DNA of 64,000 nt from Peteryoungia ipomoeae (GTDB lineage: Bacteria; Pseudomonadota; Alphaproteobacteria; Rhizobiales; Rhizobiaceae). The stretch covers positions 62,001 to 126,000 of the forward strand of contig NZ_STGV01000008.1 in NCBI RefSeq assembly GCF_004912165.1, read 5' to 3'. The notes beneath the pieces are model-generated. The model did no database searches. It worked only from the letters and a program-made list of their open reading frames with translations, and was not told the origin of the DNA. The position numbers and the translations under genes are program-made. Positions 50,676-59,340 of this stretch are shown piece by piece (the stretch's first letter is position 1; every line of letters starts with the position of its first letter).

Positions 50676-51863
50676 ATGAGCGAGATGCGACCCTTTTCCT
50701 GGAGTGACCCCTTCCTGATGTCGGAGGTCCTCAGCGAGGACGAGCGGATGATCCAGGATGCGGCCGCAGCCTTTGCCAAGGCCGAACTCGCACCGCGCAT
50801 TAGCGATGCCTATCTCGGTGAGACCGTTGAGCCCGAGCTGTTCCGCCTGATGGGGCAGGCGGGTCTTCTTGGTGTAACGCTGCCGGAAAAATACGGCGCC
50901 GCGGACGCAAATTATGTGTCATATGGTCTGGTGGCGCGCGAGATCGAGCGGATCGATTCAGGTTACCGCTCGATGATGAGTGTCCAGTCCTCGCTGGTCA
51001 TCTATCCCATCTATGCCTATGGCTCGGAGGAGCAGAAGGACAAGTATCTGCCGGGTCTCGTCTCCGGTGAGCTGATCGGTTGCTTCGGCCTGACGGAGCC
51101 CGATGCCGGGTCCGATCCAGGCGGAATGAAGACGCGGGCTGAGAAGATCGAGGGCGGTTATCGCCTGAAGGGTTCGAAGATGTGGATCTCGAACGCGCCG
51201 ATCGCCGATGTCTTCGTTGTCTGGGCGAAATCGGAAGCGCATGGCGGAGAGATCCGTGGCTTTGTCCTTGAAAAGGGTATGAAGGGGCTATCGGCGCCGA
51301 AGATCGGTGGCAAGCTTTCGCTGCGTGCGTCGGTGACCGGCGAGATCGTTCTGGATAGCGTCGAAGTGGGTGAAGATGCGCTGCTTCCAAACGTGTCCGG
51401 CCTGAAGGGCCCGTTCGGCTGCCTCAATCGTGCGCGCTACGGCATTTCCTGGGGCGTCATGGGAGCTGCGGAGGATTGCTGGCACCGCGCACGCCAATAT
51501 GGTCTGGACCGCAAGCAGTTCGGCAAGCCGCTCGCCGGCACGCAGCTCTTCCAAAAGAAGCTCGCTGACATGCAGACAGAAATTTCGTTGGGCCTGCTTG
51601 GCTCGCTCCGGGTTGGCCGCCTGATGGACGACCATCAGTTCGCGCCTGAGATGATCTCCCTGGTCAAACGCAACAATTGCGGCAAGGCGCTCGATATTGC
51701 CCGCATGGCTCGGGACATGCATGGTGGCAACGGCATCCAGATCGAATACCATGTGATGCGCCATGCGCAAAATCTGGAAACGGTCAATACCTATGAGGGT
51801 ACGCATGACGTGCATGCTCTTATCCTCGGTCGTGCGCAAACCGGCATCCAAGCGTTCTTCTGA
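50676..51863 (+). CDS. gcdH: Glutaryl-CoA dehydrogenase
   Basis: The 395-residue flavoprotein oxidatively decarboxylates glutaryl-CoA to crotonyl-CoA in lysine and tryptophan breakdown. Acyl-CoA dehydrogenase features: [38 protein letters not shown] and the catalytic glutamate in [20 protein letters not shown]. The arginine-containing [11 protein letters not shown] segment is typical of GcdH. The start at 50676 ([20 protein letters not shown]) has GAGG nine bases upstream; the ATG at 50667 touches the ribosome site. A fragment at the right end of the window encodes an aldehyde dehydrogenase resembling lysine-pathway enzymes, but it is far away. Confidence 0.93.
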   Translation: MSEMRPFSWSDPFLMSEVLSEDERMIQDAAAAFAKAELAPRISDAYLGETVEPELFRLMGQAGLLGVTLPEKYGAADANYVSYGLVAREIERIDSGYRSMMSVQSSLVIYPIYAYGSEEQKDKYLPGLVSGELIGCFGLTEPDAGSDPGGMKTRAEKIEGGYRLKGSKMWISNAPIADVFVVWAKSEAHGGEIRGFVLEKGMKGLSAPKIGGKLSLRASVTGEIVLDSVEVGEDALLPNVSGLKGPFGCLNRARYGISWGVMGAAEDCWHRARQYGLDRKQFGKPLAGTQLFQKKLADMQTEISLGLLGSLRVGRLMDDHQFAPEMISLVKRNNCGKALDIARMARDMHGGNGIQIEYHVMRHAQNLETVNTYEGTHDVHALILGRAQTGIQAFF

Positions 51864-52042
51864 ACGAGACGCCGGTTTCGCCCATTGCATTGTCGCAGGC
51901 ATGCGACAGTTTTCTAACATGGCATGCGAATAGTGCCCGGGAATGGCCTTGTGCGGTTGGGGAAGCGGTTGCACAAGCGGCCGCCTTGGCGGAACATGGC
52001 TTAGGTCAAATTCCGCCTGGGACCATTCCGGAGGTTTGTCGC

Positions 52043-53044
52043 ATGCATGCCATCACCGTTCTCGACAAGGAAGCTCTGGCGGCATTTCGAGCGGAGCATC
52101 CGTGGCTTGATCTGCCGGAGCAGGTCGTCGAAATCACCATTCATTTCAGTGTGGATGGTGGTCCTCGGTCGATGGCCGCTGTTCAGGCGGCGCAAGACGG
52201 GGAACGGTCTCCCTTTGACATTGATAGCCTCGGCGCGGAATGCATTCTGGCGCTCGTCGCCTATGCGCCGCATGGCGTCACCGTTCAGCCCGAGAATCCG
52301 AAGCTTGGCCCGATCTGGCGGATTCTGGAATCTCTGCCGCGCGTGACGAAATCCGCCGAGGTGGAGCGGGTCGAAGAAGAACGCCGCGCTCTGCTGGACG
52401 ATGCCTTCAACCGGCTGCGAGACATAGCCCTCCAGCAGATTGAGGATAAGAAGACAAAAGCAGCGTCTCCCGCTGCGATCGGCCGATTGACAGAGATCGC
52501 GGCAGCCTTGCCAACGACGCTCAATGGCGTGGCCGATGAGCAGATGCCGGCCTGGGCACAGCTCGACCTTTGGGGAGTGGTGGCTGTTCTGCGCGACGAG
52601 CTGTCCTTCCCGGCCGACCAGGATTTAACGGCCCCTGAGGAGGAGCCTTTTTTCTCGCGCGATACGCTTGCCAAAGCGGCTGCCACAGCGATGTCCGGTC
52701 CCATCGTCCAGGCGATGTTCGACCTGTCTCCTTGTGCTCTTTCGCTCTCGACCCTTGGCGGAACGCAATCGCATTACATCAGGGTCAATCAGTCCTATCT
52801 CGATCTCGTCGGGCGTAGCTGGGATCAGCTTCGTGAGCACGAAATGTTATCGACCGGGGTGGTCTCGGCGGACGAAGCGCGGAGACGCAGACTGCACCTG
52901 CTCGATACCGACGGTGGCTATGTGAGCGAGCCGGCGGAGATTTTCCACGCATCCGGACAGAAAATCCCTGTCAGCATTTCTGCCCGGCGCATTTCCATCG
53001 CCGGACAGCTCTTCGATTTCGAGATCATCACCCCGCAACGCTGA
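52043..53044 (+). CDS. PAS-domain protein of unknown function
   Basis: The 333-residue product starts at 52043 (MHAITVLDKEALAAFRAEHP) with GGAGG eight bases upstream. The N-terminal 200 residues have no recognised domain and are helical with charged stretches (VERVEEERRALLDDAFNRLR). A PAS fold lies at about 225-333 (FDLSPCALSLSTLGGTQSHY, VNQSYLDLVGRSWDQLREHE, HASGQKIPVSISARRISIAG). No kinase, GGDEF or HTH follows, so it may signal through protein contact. It is convergent with glgX, two bases apart. Confidence 0.8.
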   Translation: MHAITVLDKEALAAFRAEHPWLDLPEQVVEITIHFSVDGGPRSMAAVQAAQDGERSPFDIDSLGAECILALVAYAPHGVTVQPENPKLGPIWRILESLPRVTKSAEVERVEEERRALLDDAFNRLRDIALQQIEDKKTKAASPAAIGRLTEIAAALPTTLNGVADEQMPAWAQLDLWGVVAVLRDELSFPADQDLTAPEEEPFFSRDTLAKAAATAMSGPIVQAMFDLSPCALSLSTLGGTQSHYIRVNQSYLDLVGRSWDQLREHEMLSTGVVSADEARRRRLHLLDTDGGYVSEPAEIFHASGQKIPVSISARRISIAGQLFDFEIITPQR

Positions 53045-53046
53045 TC

Positions 53047-55128
53047 TCAGACGGCGCGTCGGAAAAGCGCCAGCGAACGCGCTTGCATCGCGAAGGGCTG
53101 GCCTTCCGCCATTGTTTCCCCGGTCCGTTCGACGTCCGTTGTCGTCAGCTCCAGGTGCCAGTCGCCCGCGCCCGTGCTCGGCAGGACAAAATCAATGTCG
53201 GTGTCCACCGGGTTAAACAGCAGCATGAGCTCAGACCAGACGTCCTGAACGTCGGCGAGATCCGATCGTTGCAGCCTGAGGGCCAGGGGGTTGCCGTCCA
53301 GCCAATGCTCCGGTTCCTGAACGCCGCCATGCAGATTGTACCAGTCGATGACCATTCCATCGCGCCAGTTTTCACGCCGCAAAAGTGGCTGCTGTTTGCG
53401 CAGCGCAATCAGGCGCGCGGTAAACTGGCGGAGGTCGTCACAGGTCTTCGGAAGGTTTTCCCAATGAAGCCAACTGATCTCGCTGTCCTGGCAATACCCG
53501 TTGTTGTTGCCCATCTGTGACCGGCCGAACTCGTCGCCGGCAAGAATCATCGGCGTTCCGTGCGAAAAGAGCAGCGTTGCAAGGAAGTTTCGCTTCTGGC
53601 GTTCGCGGAGCGCATTGATGCCTTCATCGTCCGTCGGACCCTCGTGGCCATAATTGTGGCTGCGGTTGTGGTCGTGCCCGTCGTTATTGTCTTCGCCATT
53701 CGCCTCGTTGTGTTTCTGGTCGTAGCTGACAAGGTCGTTCAGCGTGAAGCCGTCATGGGCGGTGATGAAATTCACGCTGGCCCAGGGGCGGCGTCCACGC
53801 TGATCGTAGATATCGCCCGAACCCAGGAGCCGCGCCGCAAAGTCGGGAGCGCAGTTATCGCCGTTCAGCCAGTATTCTCGCGTGGAGTCGCGGTACTTGT
53901 CATTCCATTCGGCCCAACCGGGCGGGAAACCGCCGACCTGATAGCCGCCAGGGCCGATATCCCAGGGTTCGCCTATCAGTTTAACCTTTGACAGAACGGG
54001 ATCCTGCGTCACGGCGTCAAAGAATCCGCCTCTCTGGTCGAAGCCGTCCGGTTCCCGACCCAGGATGGTTCCCAGATCAAAGCGGAAGCCATCGACGTGC
54101 ATTTCCTCGGCCCAGTACCGCAAGCTGTCCATGACCATTTGCAGGACGCGGGGATGAGAGGTGTTCACGGTGTTTCCCGTGCCGGTATCGTTGATGTAGT
54201 AGCGATGATCATCCGGCAGGGTGCGATAGTACGAAAAGTTATCGATCCCCTTGAACGACAGGGTTGGCCCGAGTTCATTGCCTTCAGCGGTGTGATTGTA
54301 CACGACGTCGAGAATGACCTCGATGCCGGCATCATGGAAGGCGCGGACCATGTCGCGGAAGCCGGCAAGCCCCATTGGGCCGTAATAGCGCGCGGCGGGC
54401 GCAAAGAAGCCGATCGTGTTGTAACCCCAATAGTTGTGGAGCCCCTTGTCCAGCAGATGGCTGTCATCCGGGAAGGCGTGGATCGGCAGAAGTTCAATCG
54501 AGGTAATGCCCAGGCTCTTGATATAGTCCACGGCCGCCTTGTGGCCCAAACCTTCGAAGGTGCCGCGCAGGTCCTCCGGGATCGCGGGATGAAGCTTGGT
54601 AAAGCCCTTTACATGGGTCTCGTAGACGATCGCATCAGCCCATTTGATACCCGCAAAACCGTTGCTTTCGCGGTTTGCCCTGGCATCCACCACACGTGCC
54701 TTCGGTGAAACCGGTGCGCTATCCAGATCGTTGAAGGTGAGGTCCTTGTCGTCGCTATCGATGTCGTAGCCGAAATGGGCCTTTGACCATTGGAAATCGC
54801 CGTGAATTTCTCGTGCGTAAGGGTCGAGAAGGAGCTTGTTGGCGTTGAATCGGTGACCATTGCCAGGGTCATACGGACCATGCACGCGGTAGCCGTAGAG
54901 TTGGCCAGGACCGACGCCAGGCAGATAGCCGTGCCAGACCTCGTTGGTGAATTCCGGCAGCGTGATGCGGGCGGTTTCAATTTTGCCTGTGTCGTCGAAC
55001 AGGCATAGTTCGACCCGTTCCGCATGTGCTGAGAACAATGCGAAATTCGTGCCCTCGCCATCATATGTGGCGCCGAGGGTCTGCCAATGCCCCGTCTCAA
55101 TTGAATGAAGCTTGCGTTTCGCGTCCAT
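53047..55128 (-). CDS. glgX: Glycogen debranching enzyme GlgX
   Basis: The 693-residue isoamylase-type enzyme hydrolyses alpha-1,6 branches of glycogen. The CBM48 N-terminal domain (ATYDGEGTNFALFSAHAERV) is followed by a GH13 catalytic barrel with nucleophile Asp in VDGFRFDLGTILG, acid Glu in LIGEPWDIGPGGYQ and FITAHDGFTLNDLVSYDQKH. Length is typical. The start at 55128 has GAGG upstream. A near-consensus EcfG promoter lies at 55166-55190, so stationary-phase or stress expression is plausible. It is not next to other glycogen genes in this window. Confidence 0.94.
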   Translation of the reverse strand: MDAKRKLHSIETGHWQTLGATYDGEGTNFALFSAHAERVELCLFDDTGKIETARITLPEFTNEVWHGYLPGVGPGQLYGYRVHGPYDPGNGHRFNANKLLLDPYAREIHGDFQWSKAHFGYDIDSDDKDLTFNDLDSAPVSPKARVVDARANRESNGFAGIKWADAIVYETHVKGFTKLHPAIPEDLRGTFEGLGHKAAVDYIKSLGITSIELLPIHAFPDDSHLLDKGLHNYWGYNTIGFFAPAARYYGPMGLAGFRDMVRAFHDAGIEVILDVVYNHTAEGNELGPTLSFKGIDNFSYYRTLPDDHRYYINDTGTGNTVNTSHPRVLQMVMDSLRYWAEEMHVDGFRFDLGTILGREPDGFDQRGGFFDAVTQDPVLSKVKLIGEPWDIGPGGYQVGGFPPGWAEWNDKYRDSTREYWLNGDNCAPDFAARLLGSGDIYDQRGRRPWASVNFITAHDGFTLNDLVSYDQKHNEANGEDNNDGHDHNRSHNYGHEGPTDDEGINALRERQKRNFLATLLFSHGTPMILAGDEFGRSQMGNNNGYCQDSEISWLHWENLPKTCDDLRQFTARLIALRKQQPLLRRENWRDGMVIDWYNLHGGVQEPEHWLDGNPLALRLQRSDLADVQDVWSELMLLFNPVDTDIDFVLPSTGAGDWHLELTTTDVERTGETMAEGQPFAMQARSLALFRRAV

Positions 55129-55165
55129 GGAGGCCTCGATGTGTGGGGGTTAACTTGCGCTCAGA

Positions 55166-55190
55166 AAGCGTATGGCCATGCCGTTTGTTC
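55166..55190 (-). promoter_or_regulatory. Possible EcfG-like promoter of glgX
   Basis: Minus strand GGAAC (55190-55186), 16 bases, CGCT (55169-55166), one mismatch to CGTT. Confidence 0.4.
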
Positions 55191-55202
55191 CACCGCTCTA
55201 CC

Positions 55203-55227
55203 GGAACTTTCCGAAGGGGACGTCGGT
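55203..55227 (+). promoter_or_regulatory. Possible EcfG-like promoter of the DUF3008-SDR operon
   Basis: GGAAC (55203-55207), 16 bases, CGGT followed by T (55224-55228), one mismatch to CGTT. ATG is 39 bases downstream. DUF3008 genes are typical stress genes in rhizobia. Confidence 0.48.
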
Positions 55228-55265
55228 TGTTCTGGCAATAGCCAACACAAGCTAGGAGGCCCGTT

Positions 55266-55457
55266 ATGCCCGCACGTTCGAAGGCGCAACAAAAGGCGGC
55301 AGGCGCCGCCCTTTCAGCCAAGCGCGGAGAGACTGCGAAATCCAAGCTCAAAGGTGCATCCCGCGATATGGGTGAAAGCATGACCGAGAAGGAACTCGAG
55401 GAACTGGCGTCGACCAAGCGAACGGGAAAACCCGAGCATGCGGGAGACAAGCGATGA
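55266..55457 (+). CDS. DUF3008 family small basic protein
   Basis: The 63-residue protein starts MPARSKAQQKAAGAALSAKR and continues GETAKSKLKGASRDMGESMT, ending in a lysine/arginine-rich tail. It is highly charged and helical, possibly nucleic-acid or stress associated; no catalytic residues. The ribosome site AGGAGG is eight bases upstream. It overlaps the following SDR gene by four bases (ATGA). Confidence 0.88.
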   Translation: MPARSKAQQKAAGAALSAKRGETAKSKLKGASRDMGESMTEKELEELASTKRTGKPEHAGDKR

Positions 55458-56242
55458 GCGTGGCCAAGGTTTCTCGATCCGGGGCGCTCGTAACTGGTGC
55501 GGGTTCAGGAATTGGGCGTGCTGCGGCAGTGAGACTTGCTGCCGATGGATTGTTCGTCGGACTGTTGGGTCGCACTGAAAATGAGTTGGAAGACGCTCTT
55601 GCCGAGATCCGCGCCAGCGGTGGCGACGGCATGATCCTGACGGCCGATGTGAGCCGCGAGGATGAGATGCGATCAGCCCTGGGGCGCTTTGCCACTTCGG
55701 TGGACCAGATCAAGGTCCTTGTTGTGAACGCCGGAATTAATGGGACGTGGGCGCCGATCGATGAACTCATGCCTGATGAATTTGATCAGACGGTCTCCAT
55801 TAACCTCAGGGGCACCTATCTGACGCTTCACTATGGTGTCCCGCACATGAAGCAGTCCGGCGGTTCTATCGTGGTCGTTTCTTCGATCAACGGGACTCGG
55901 ACGTTCACATCGCCTGGCGCTTCGGCCTATTCCGCGACAAAGGCGGCGCAGTTGGCCATGGTGCAGCAATTGGCGGTGGAACTGGGAAAGCACAAGATCA
56001 GGATCAATGCCGTCTGTCCCGGGGCGATCTCGACGAACATCGATGACAACACCGAAATCCGTAGCCGTGCCGAAGCGCAGGAGCCCGTTCAGTTTCCGGA
56101 CGGCGATATCCCGTTGACCGATGGCAATCCGGGCAGAACCGAAGATATTGCCGCAGCGATAGCCTTTCTCGCGTCTGACCATGGGGCGCATATCACGGGT
56201 ACGCCGATCTGGATCGATGGTGGCCAAAGCCTGTTGCGCTGA
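55454..56242 (+). CDS. SDR family NAD(P)-dependent oxidoreductase
   Basis: The 262-residue dehydrogenase has the cofactor loop TGAGSGIGRAAAVRLAADG, NNAG-equivalent VVNAGING, catalytic Ser in VVVSSINGTRT, YxxxK in YSATKAAQLAM and the C-terminal GAHITGTPIWIDGGQSLLR. It is a classical SDR; substrate unknown. It shares a transcript with the DUF3008 gene through an ATGA overlap. Confidence 0.9.
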   Translation: MSVAKVSRSGALVTGAGSGIGRAAAVRLAADGLFVGLLGRTENELEDALAEIRASGGDGMILTADVSREDEMRSALGRFATSVDQIKVLVVNAGINGTWAPIDELMPDEFDQTVSINLRGTYLTLHYGVPHMKQSGGSIVVVSSINGTRTFTSPGASAYSATKAAQLAMVQQLAVELGKHKIRINAVCPGAISTNIDDNTEIRSRAEAQEPVQFPDGDIPLTDGNPGRTEDIAAAIAFLASDHGAHITGTPIWIDGGQSLLR

Positions 56243-56403
56243 CCTTTAACGCACTCCCCTAGGGTTCCACTATCGCCAACCTGCCGCCGGCCGAGCAGGA
56301 TTGCCGAGACACGAGACATATGAGGGAGGCTGCGACACTGCGGTTGAACACGATCTGCGCCGTCGACCAACTTCGGAGCCAGCAAACTGCAATCCCATTG
56401 CAG

Positions 56404-56434
56404 AAGGAGCACCGGATGCTATCCGGCGCTCCTT
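56404..56434. terminator. Terminator after the SDR gene
   Basis: AAGGAGC-A-CCGGAT (56404-56417) pairs with ATCCGG-C-GCTCCTT (56421-56434) around GCT with a single internal mismatch. It lies between convergent genes; the T tract is weak. Confidence 0.65.
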
Positions 56435-56467
56435 CCACTCTATGGCATCAGGCATTTGTAGTTGGGC

Positions 56468-56839
56468 TCAGTGAGCGCGCTCAGTCGCGGTCGTCGACGT
56501 GTAGGTCGAAGAAACGGGGTCGCTGGCGGGAAAGGTGTCTTCCAGGCCTTCTTCAAGGTCGCTCGGCTGCTTCGCCTTTTCCGATTGTTCCTGTCTCAGG
56601 CTCTCCACTGCATCGGTGGGGCTGTCCGGGCCCCCGGTCTCGCCCTCAACCTTCGCGCCGAAGTTGGCCGCCTGAAGCAGCATAACCTGCGCCTTGGACA
56701 GGGTGTCCTCGGTGCCGAGGTCCTGATCCGAACTCTTCATGGATACGACAATCCGTTCGCCGCCATCTCCACGAAACTCCACTTGCGTCATGTCGCCGGG
56801 CTTGGAGGAGGGGCTCACTTCGGTTGAAATGATCTGCAT
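56468..56839 (-). CDS. Hypothetical stress-associated protein under an EcfG promoter
   Basis: The 123-residue soluble protein starts MQIISTEVSPSSKPGDMTQV. The N-terminal half may form strands (VEFRGDGGERIVVSMKSSDQ). The C-terminal tail SDLEEGLEDTFPASDPVSST matches a short motif common at the end of rhizobial stress proteins. No enzymatic motif is recognised. A perfect GGAAC-N16-CGTT promoter 31-55 bases upstream makes it a clear general-stress gene. Confidence 0.75.
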   Translation of the reverse strand: MQIISTEVSPSSKPGDMTQVEFRGDGGERIVVSMKSSDQDLGTEDTLSKAQVMLLQAANFGAKVEGETGGPDSPTDAVESLRQEQSEKAKQPSDLEEGLEDTFPASDPVSSTYTSTTATERAH

Positions 56840-56869
56840 GGTGATCTCCCACTGTAAAGGTCGCGGGTC

Positions 56870-56894
56870 AACGCATGCATCTGCCTATTGTTCC
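56870..56894 (-). promoter_or_regulatory. EcfG promoter of the hypothetical gene at 56839
   Basis: Minus strand GGAAC (56894-56890), exactly 16 bases, CGTT (56873-56870). It matches the alphaproteobacterial general-stress consensus fully. Confidence 0.78.
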
Positions 56895-57052
56895 ATCGGG
56901 TTTGCGTGTGACGTTTGGGGCTCAGCAACCATCGGGACGCAAAAGAAAAAAGGAATATTATGTTAAGATATTGTTTACCATGATATTTTCAATTTTAACT
57001 ATGGTCGAACCAATCTTGCCCGACTGCGTTGATGGCTCAAAGGAGTTTCATC

Positions 57053-57442
57053 ATGCAAACATCAAAGCCCTTGGCCATCGATACAATCCTTATCGTCGAG
57101 GACGACCCTTTCATCGCGATGGATGCAGTTGACGCTGCAATGCATGCCGGTGTGAACGTGGTGACGGCAGAAAGTGTTTGCGAGGCTCTCGCGCTCATCG
57201 AGCGAGAGCATGTTTCCGCTGCCATTCTCGACTTTCAAGTGAGCGATGGCGTCATTACGCCTGTCGTCCAGAAACTGCGCCGAAGCGGCATACCCTTTCG
57301 GGTCGTCTCCGGATCACCGCTCAGAGAGCTGGCCGAAAACGGCATACCGGAGAACATCTGCACCGCAAAACCTGCGGACTACAGTCGCGTGGTTGCTGCC
57401 TTGTCGGCTGGCGGCAATGGCGTTGGTGAGTTCCGCCACTAA
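57053..57442 (+). CDS. Single-domain response regulator receiver protein
   Basis: The 129-residue product starts at 57053 (MQTSKPLAIDTILIVEDDPF) with AAGGAG upstream. It has the acidic ED-D triad, phosphoacceptor Asp in AAILDFQVSDG, Ser in VVSGSPL in place of the usual Thr-containing loop, and the lysine of CTAKPADYSRV. It has no output domain, so probably a phosphate sink or protein-interaction regulator. No kinase gene adjoins. The 213-base upstream gap is AT-rich. It is convergent with ribE, overlapping by four bases. Confidence 0.88.
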   Translation: MQTSKPLAIDTILIVEDDPFIAMDAVDAAMHAGVNVVTAESVCEALALIEREHVSAAILDFQVSDGVITPVVQKLRRSGIPFRVVSGSPLRELAENGIPENICTAKPADYSRVVAALSAGGNGVGEFRH

Positions 57443-58062
57443 GCGCTTCTTCTCCCCATCACGCGCTCAAGCGTGCGTTCCACGACATCCACCATGACCA
57501 TCGTCTGGTGGTCGACCTCGATATTCAGCCTGTCGCCAACGTGGTAGTCCGGGAACGTTGTCTGGCGCAGCGTTTCGGGAATGAGGTTGATGGTAAACTC
57601 GTCGCCATCGGCTTCGGCTACGGTAAGGCTTGCGCCGTTGACGGCGAGATAGCCTCGCTTGAACACATATTTTGCCCAGTCCGCCGGAACCTTGAAGCGG
57701 ATATGTGCGCCTGGCATCGAGAACTTTGCGCCGACAAGTTCTGCGGTCGTGGCGATATGCCCCGCGATGTTATGACCGCCGTTTTCCTCGTTCGGCTTGG
57801 CGGAACGTTCGATGTTGACCCGCCCATCTCTGGCGCGGCTATCGAGATTCGTTCTCTCCAAGGTGGCGTCCATTGCATCGAATGTCACGGAACAGCCGTC
57901 AATGGAGGTTACCGATAGACAAACGCCTTCAACCGATACGCTTGCGCCGATTTTCAGATCGACCATCAAGCTCTCGGGCATGAGGACGGTGAAGGTGGTA
58001 TAGCCGTCATGGCGCTTGATGTCGGAGATCGGCGCAACGGCCTGGACGATGCCGGTATACAT
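57439..58062 (-). CDS. ribE: Riboflavin synthase (E. coli-type RibE)
   Basis: The 207-residue enzyme forms riboflavin from two 6,7-dimethyl-8-ribityllumazine molecules. The start at 58062 (MYTGIVQAVAPISDIKRHDG) gives the standard MxTGIVQ beginning; the upstream in-frame stretch lacks any family sequence. Two lumazine-binding repeats are visible: VEGVCLSVTSI / NEENGGHNIAGHI and VNGASLTVAEADGDEFTINL / IPETLRQTT. The GGHNIAGHIATTAEL form is nearer to gamma-proteobacterial RibE than to the usual alpha-type GGHxVxGHVDG. It is solitary, away from other rib genes, and has no FMN riboswitch upstream, so it may be a second copy. Confidence 0.9.
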   Translation of the reverse strand: MYTGIVQAVAPISDIKRHDGYTTFTVLMPESLMVDLKIGASVSVEGVCLSVTSIDGCSVTFDAMDATLERTNLDSRARDGRVNIERSAKPNEENGGHNIAGHIATTAELVGAKFSMPGAHIRFKVPADWAKYVFKRGYLAVNGASLTVAEADGDEFTINLIPETLRQTTFPDYHVGDRLNIEVDHQTMVMVDVVERTLERVMGRRSA

Positions 58063-58259
58063 GAAAGCCCTTTCTTTCCAGAATGAGCGGAACCTAGTGA
58101 TTGTTTGGCGAAACGCAATGCCGGTGACAGACCGTATCCCGCCCACTGCGGCAAAAGGGGCACTGTTCCACTTGCGGCTCACGGCGTTACCGTGATCTGC
58201 ATTGCCATCAACGAGCTTACCCAGACTAAGATTTTCACTTTGTATACGGAGTGCTGTTC

Positions 58260-59198
58260 ATGGAAAAAATCCTCTGCATTGCATTGAATCCTGCGATCGA
58301 TATCTCAAGCGTCGCGGATGTTGTGCGGCATACCCACAAGACACGGACGCATGATCAGCAGCAGTTTCCGGGCGGAGGCGGAATCAATGTTGCGCGCGTG
58401 CTGTGCGAATTGGGCGCGACCGGCGACTGCGAGCTGATGTTCCTTTCCGGCGGTGCGACAGGCGACCTGCTGCAAGCCATGTTGCGCGCATTTCCCGTCG
58501 TGCAGCGACCGTTTCCGATCCATGATCCGGTCCGCGTTGCATTTGCGGTGCGTGAGGAGACGTCGCAACTTGAGTATCGCTTCGTTCCGGAGGGACCACT
58601 CGTCACGGATGTCGAATTGCAGCCTCTGCTGGAGGCTGTGGCTGAAACCGATGCAGCTTATGTCGTCGCAAGCGGAAGCCTTCCCCGTGGCGTGCCCGAT
58701 GATACCTATGTCAAGATCGCGAAGATGGCGCATCAACGGCGCGCGCGCTTTGTGCTCGATACATCAGGGCCGGCGCTGACGGCCTGCCTCAGTCACGCCC
58801 AGGCCTTTCTCGTCAAGCCGAGCCTTGGGGAATTCGAGAGCTTTGTTGGTCGCAAGCTTCAGCATGACGAGGTCGGGCCCGTCGCGCAGGAGTTCGTCAG
58901 AAAGGGATGCGCGCAGCATATCGCGGTAACGCTTGGCTCGGACGGTGCCGTGCTTGCCTCGGGCGATCATGTCCTTCGAGTTCCGGCCATCGACGTTCCC
59001 GTGAAGTCGGCAACAGGTGCCGGTGACAGCTTTGTAGCCGGGATGGTCTGGTCTTTGGCGCAGGGAAGTACCGTCGCAGAGGCGTTTCGTCTTGGCCAGG
59101 CAGCAGGTGCTGCAACCGTCATGACCGCTGGAACCGAGCTTTGCCATCGCAAAGACGTTCTTGCTTTGCTGGAAGGGGAGCGTTCGGGCGCAAGCTGA
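58260..59198 (+). CDS. PfkB-family sugar-phosphate kinase (6-phosphofructokinase II / 1-phosphofructokinase-like)
   Basis: The 312-residue kinase starts at 58260 (MEKILCIALNPAIDISSVAD) with GGAG nine bases upstream. Family motifs: GGGGINVARVLCELGA, SGSLPRGVPDDTYVKIAKMA, TLGSDGAVLASGDHVLRVPA and the anion hole/catalytic Asp in SATGAGDSFVAGMVWSLAQG. It may be PfkB (fructose-6-phosphate), FruK or LacC type; substrate cannot be fixed. Monocistronic between ribE (divergent) and exbB. Confidence 0.88.
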   Translation: MEKILCIALNPAIDISSVADVVRHTHKTRTHDQQQFPGGGGINVARVLCELGATGDCELMFLSGGATGDLLQAMLRAFPVVQRPFPIHDPVRVAFAVREETSQLEYRFVPEGPLVTDVELQPLLEAVAETDAAYVVASGSLPRGVPDDTYVKIAKMAHQRRARFVLDTSGPALTACLSHAQAFLVKPSLGEFESFVGRKLQHDEVGPVAQEFVRKGCAQHIAVTLGSDGAVLASGDHVLRVPAIDVPVKSATGAGDSFVAGMVWSLAQGSTVAEAFRLGQAAGAATVMTAGTELCHRKDVLALLEGERSGAS

Positions 59199-59282
59199 TC
59201 CTGCGAGGCAAAAATGCTTCTGCAAAGACTCCTGTTTTCTCTCAATATTACTTGTCACTCCCGCTCAAGTTTAATATGGGAG

Positions 59283-59311
59283 TTGCATTGTCGGGCTTGT
59301 CGGCAATGCAA
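59283..59311. promoter_or_regulatory. Perfect inverted repeat upstream of exbB
   Basis: TTGCATTG (59283-59290) and CAATGCAA (59304-59311) are perfect eight-base arms around a 13-base spacer, 30 bases before the exbB ATG. It could be an operator for an iron or haem regulator or an RNA hairpin occluding the ribosome site. No canonical Fur, Irr or RirA box was recognised. Confidence 0.5.
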
Positions 59312-59340
59312 TTTCAGCACGAGTTTACAGGGAGCTCCCA

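Noticed and set aside
58063..58259. FMN riboswitch before ribE
   Set aside because: No RFN-type conserved blocks were found in the leader.
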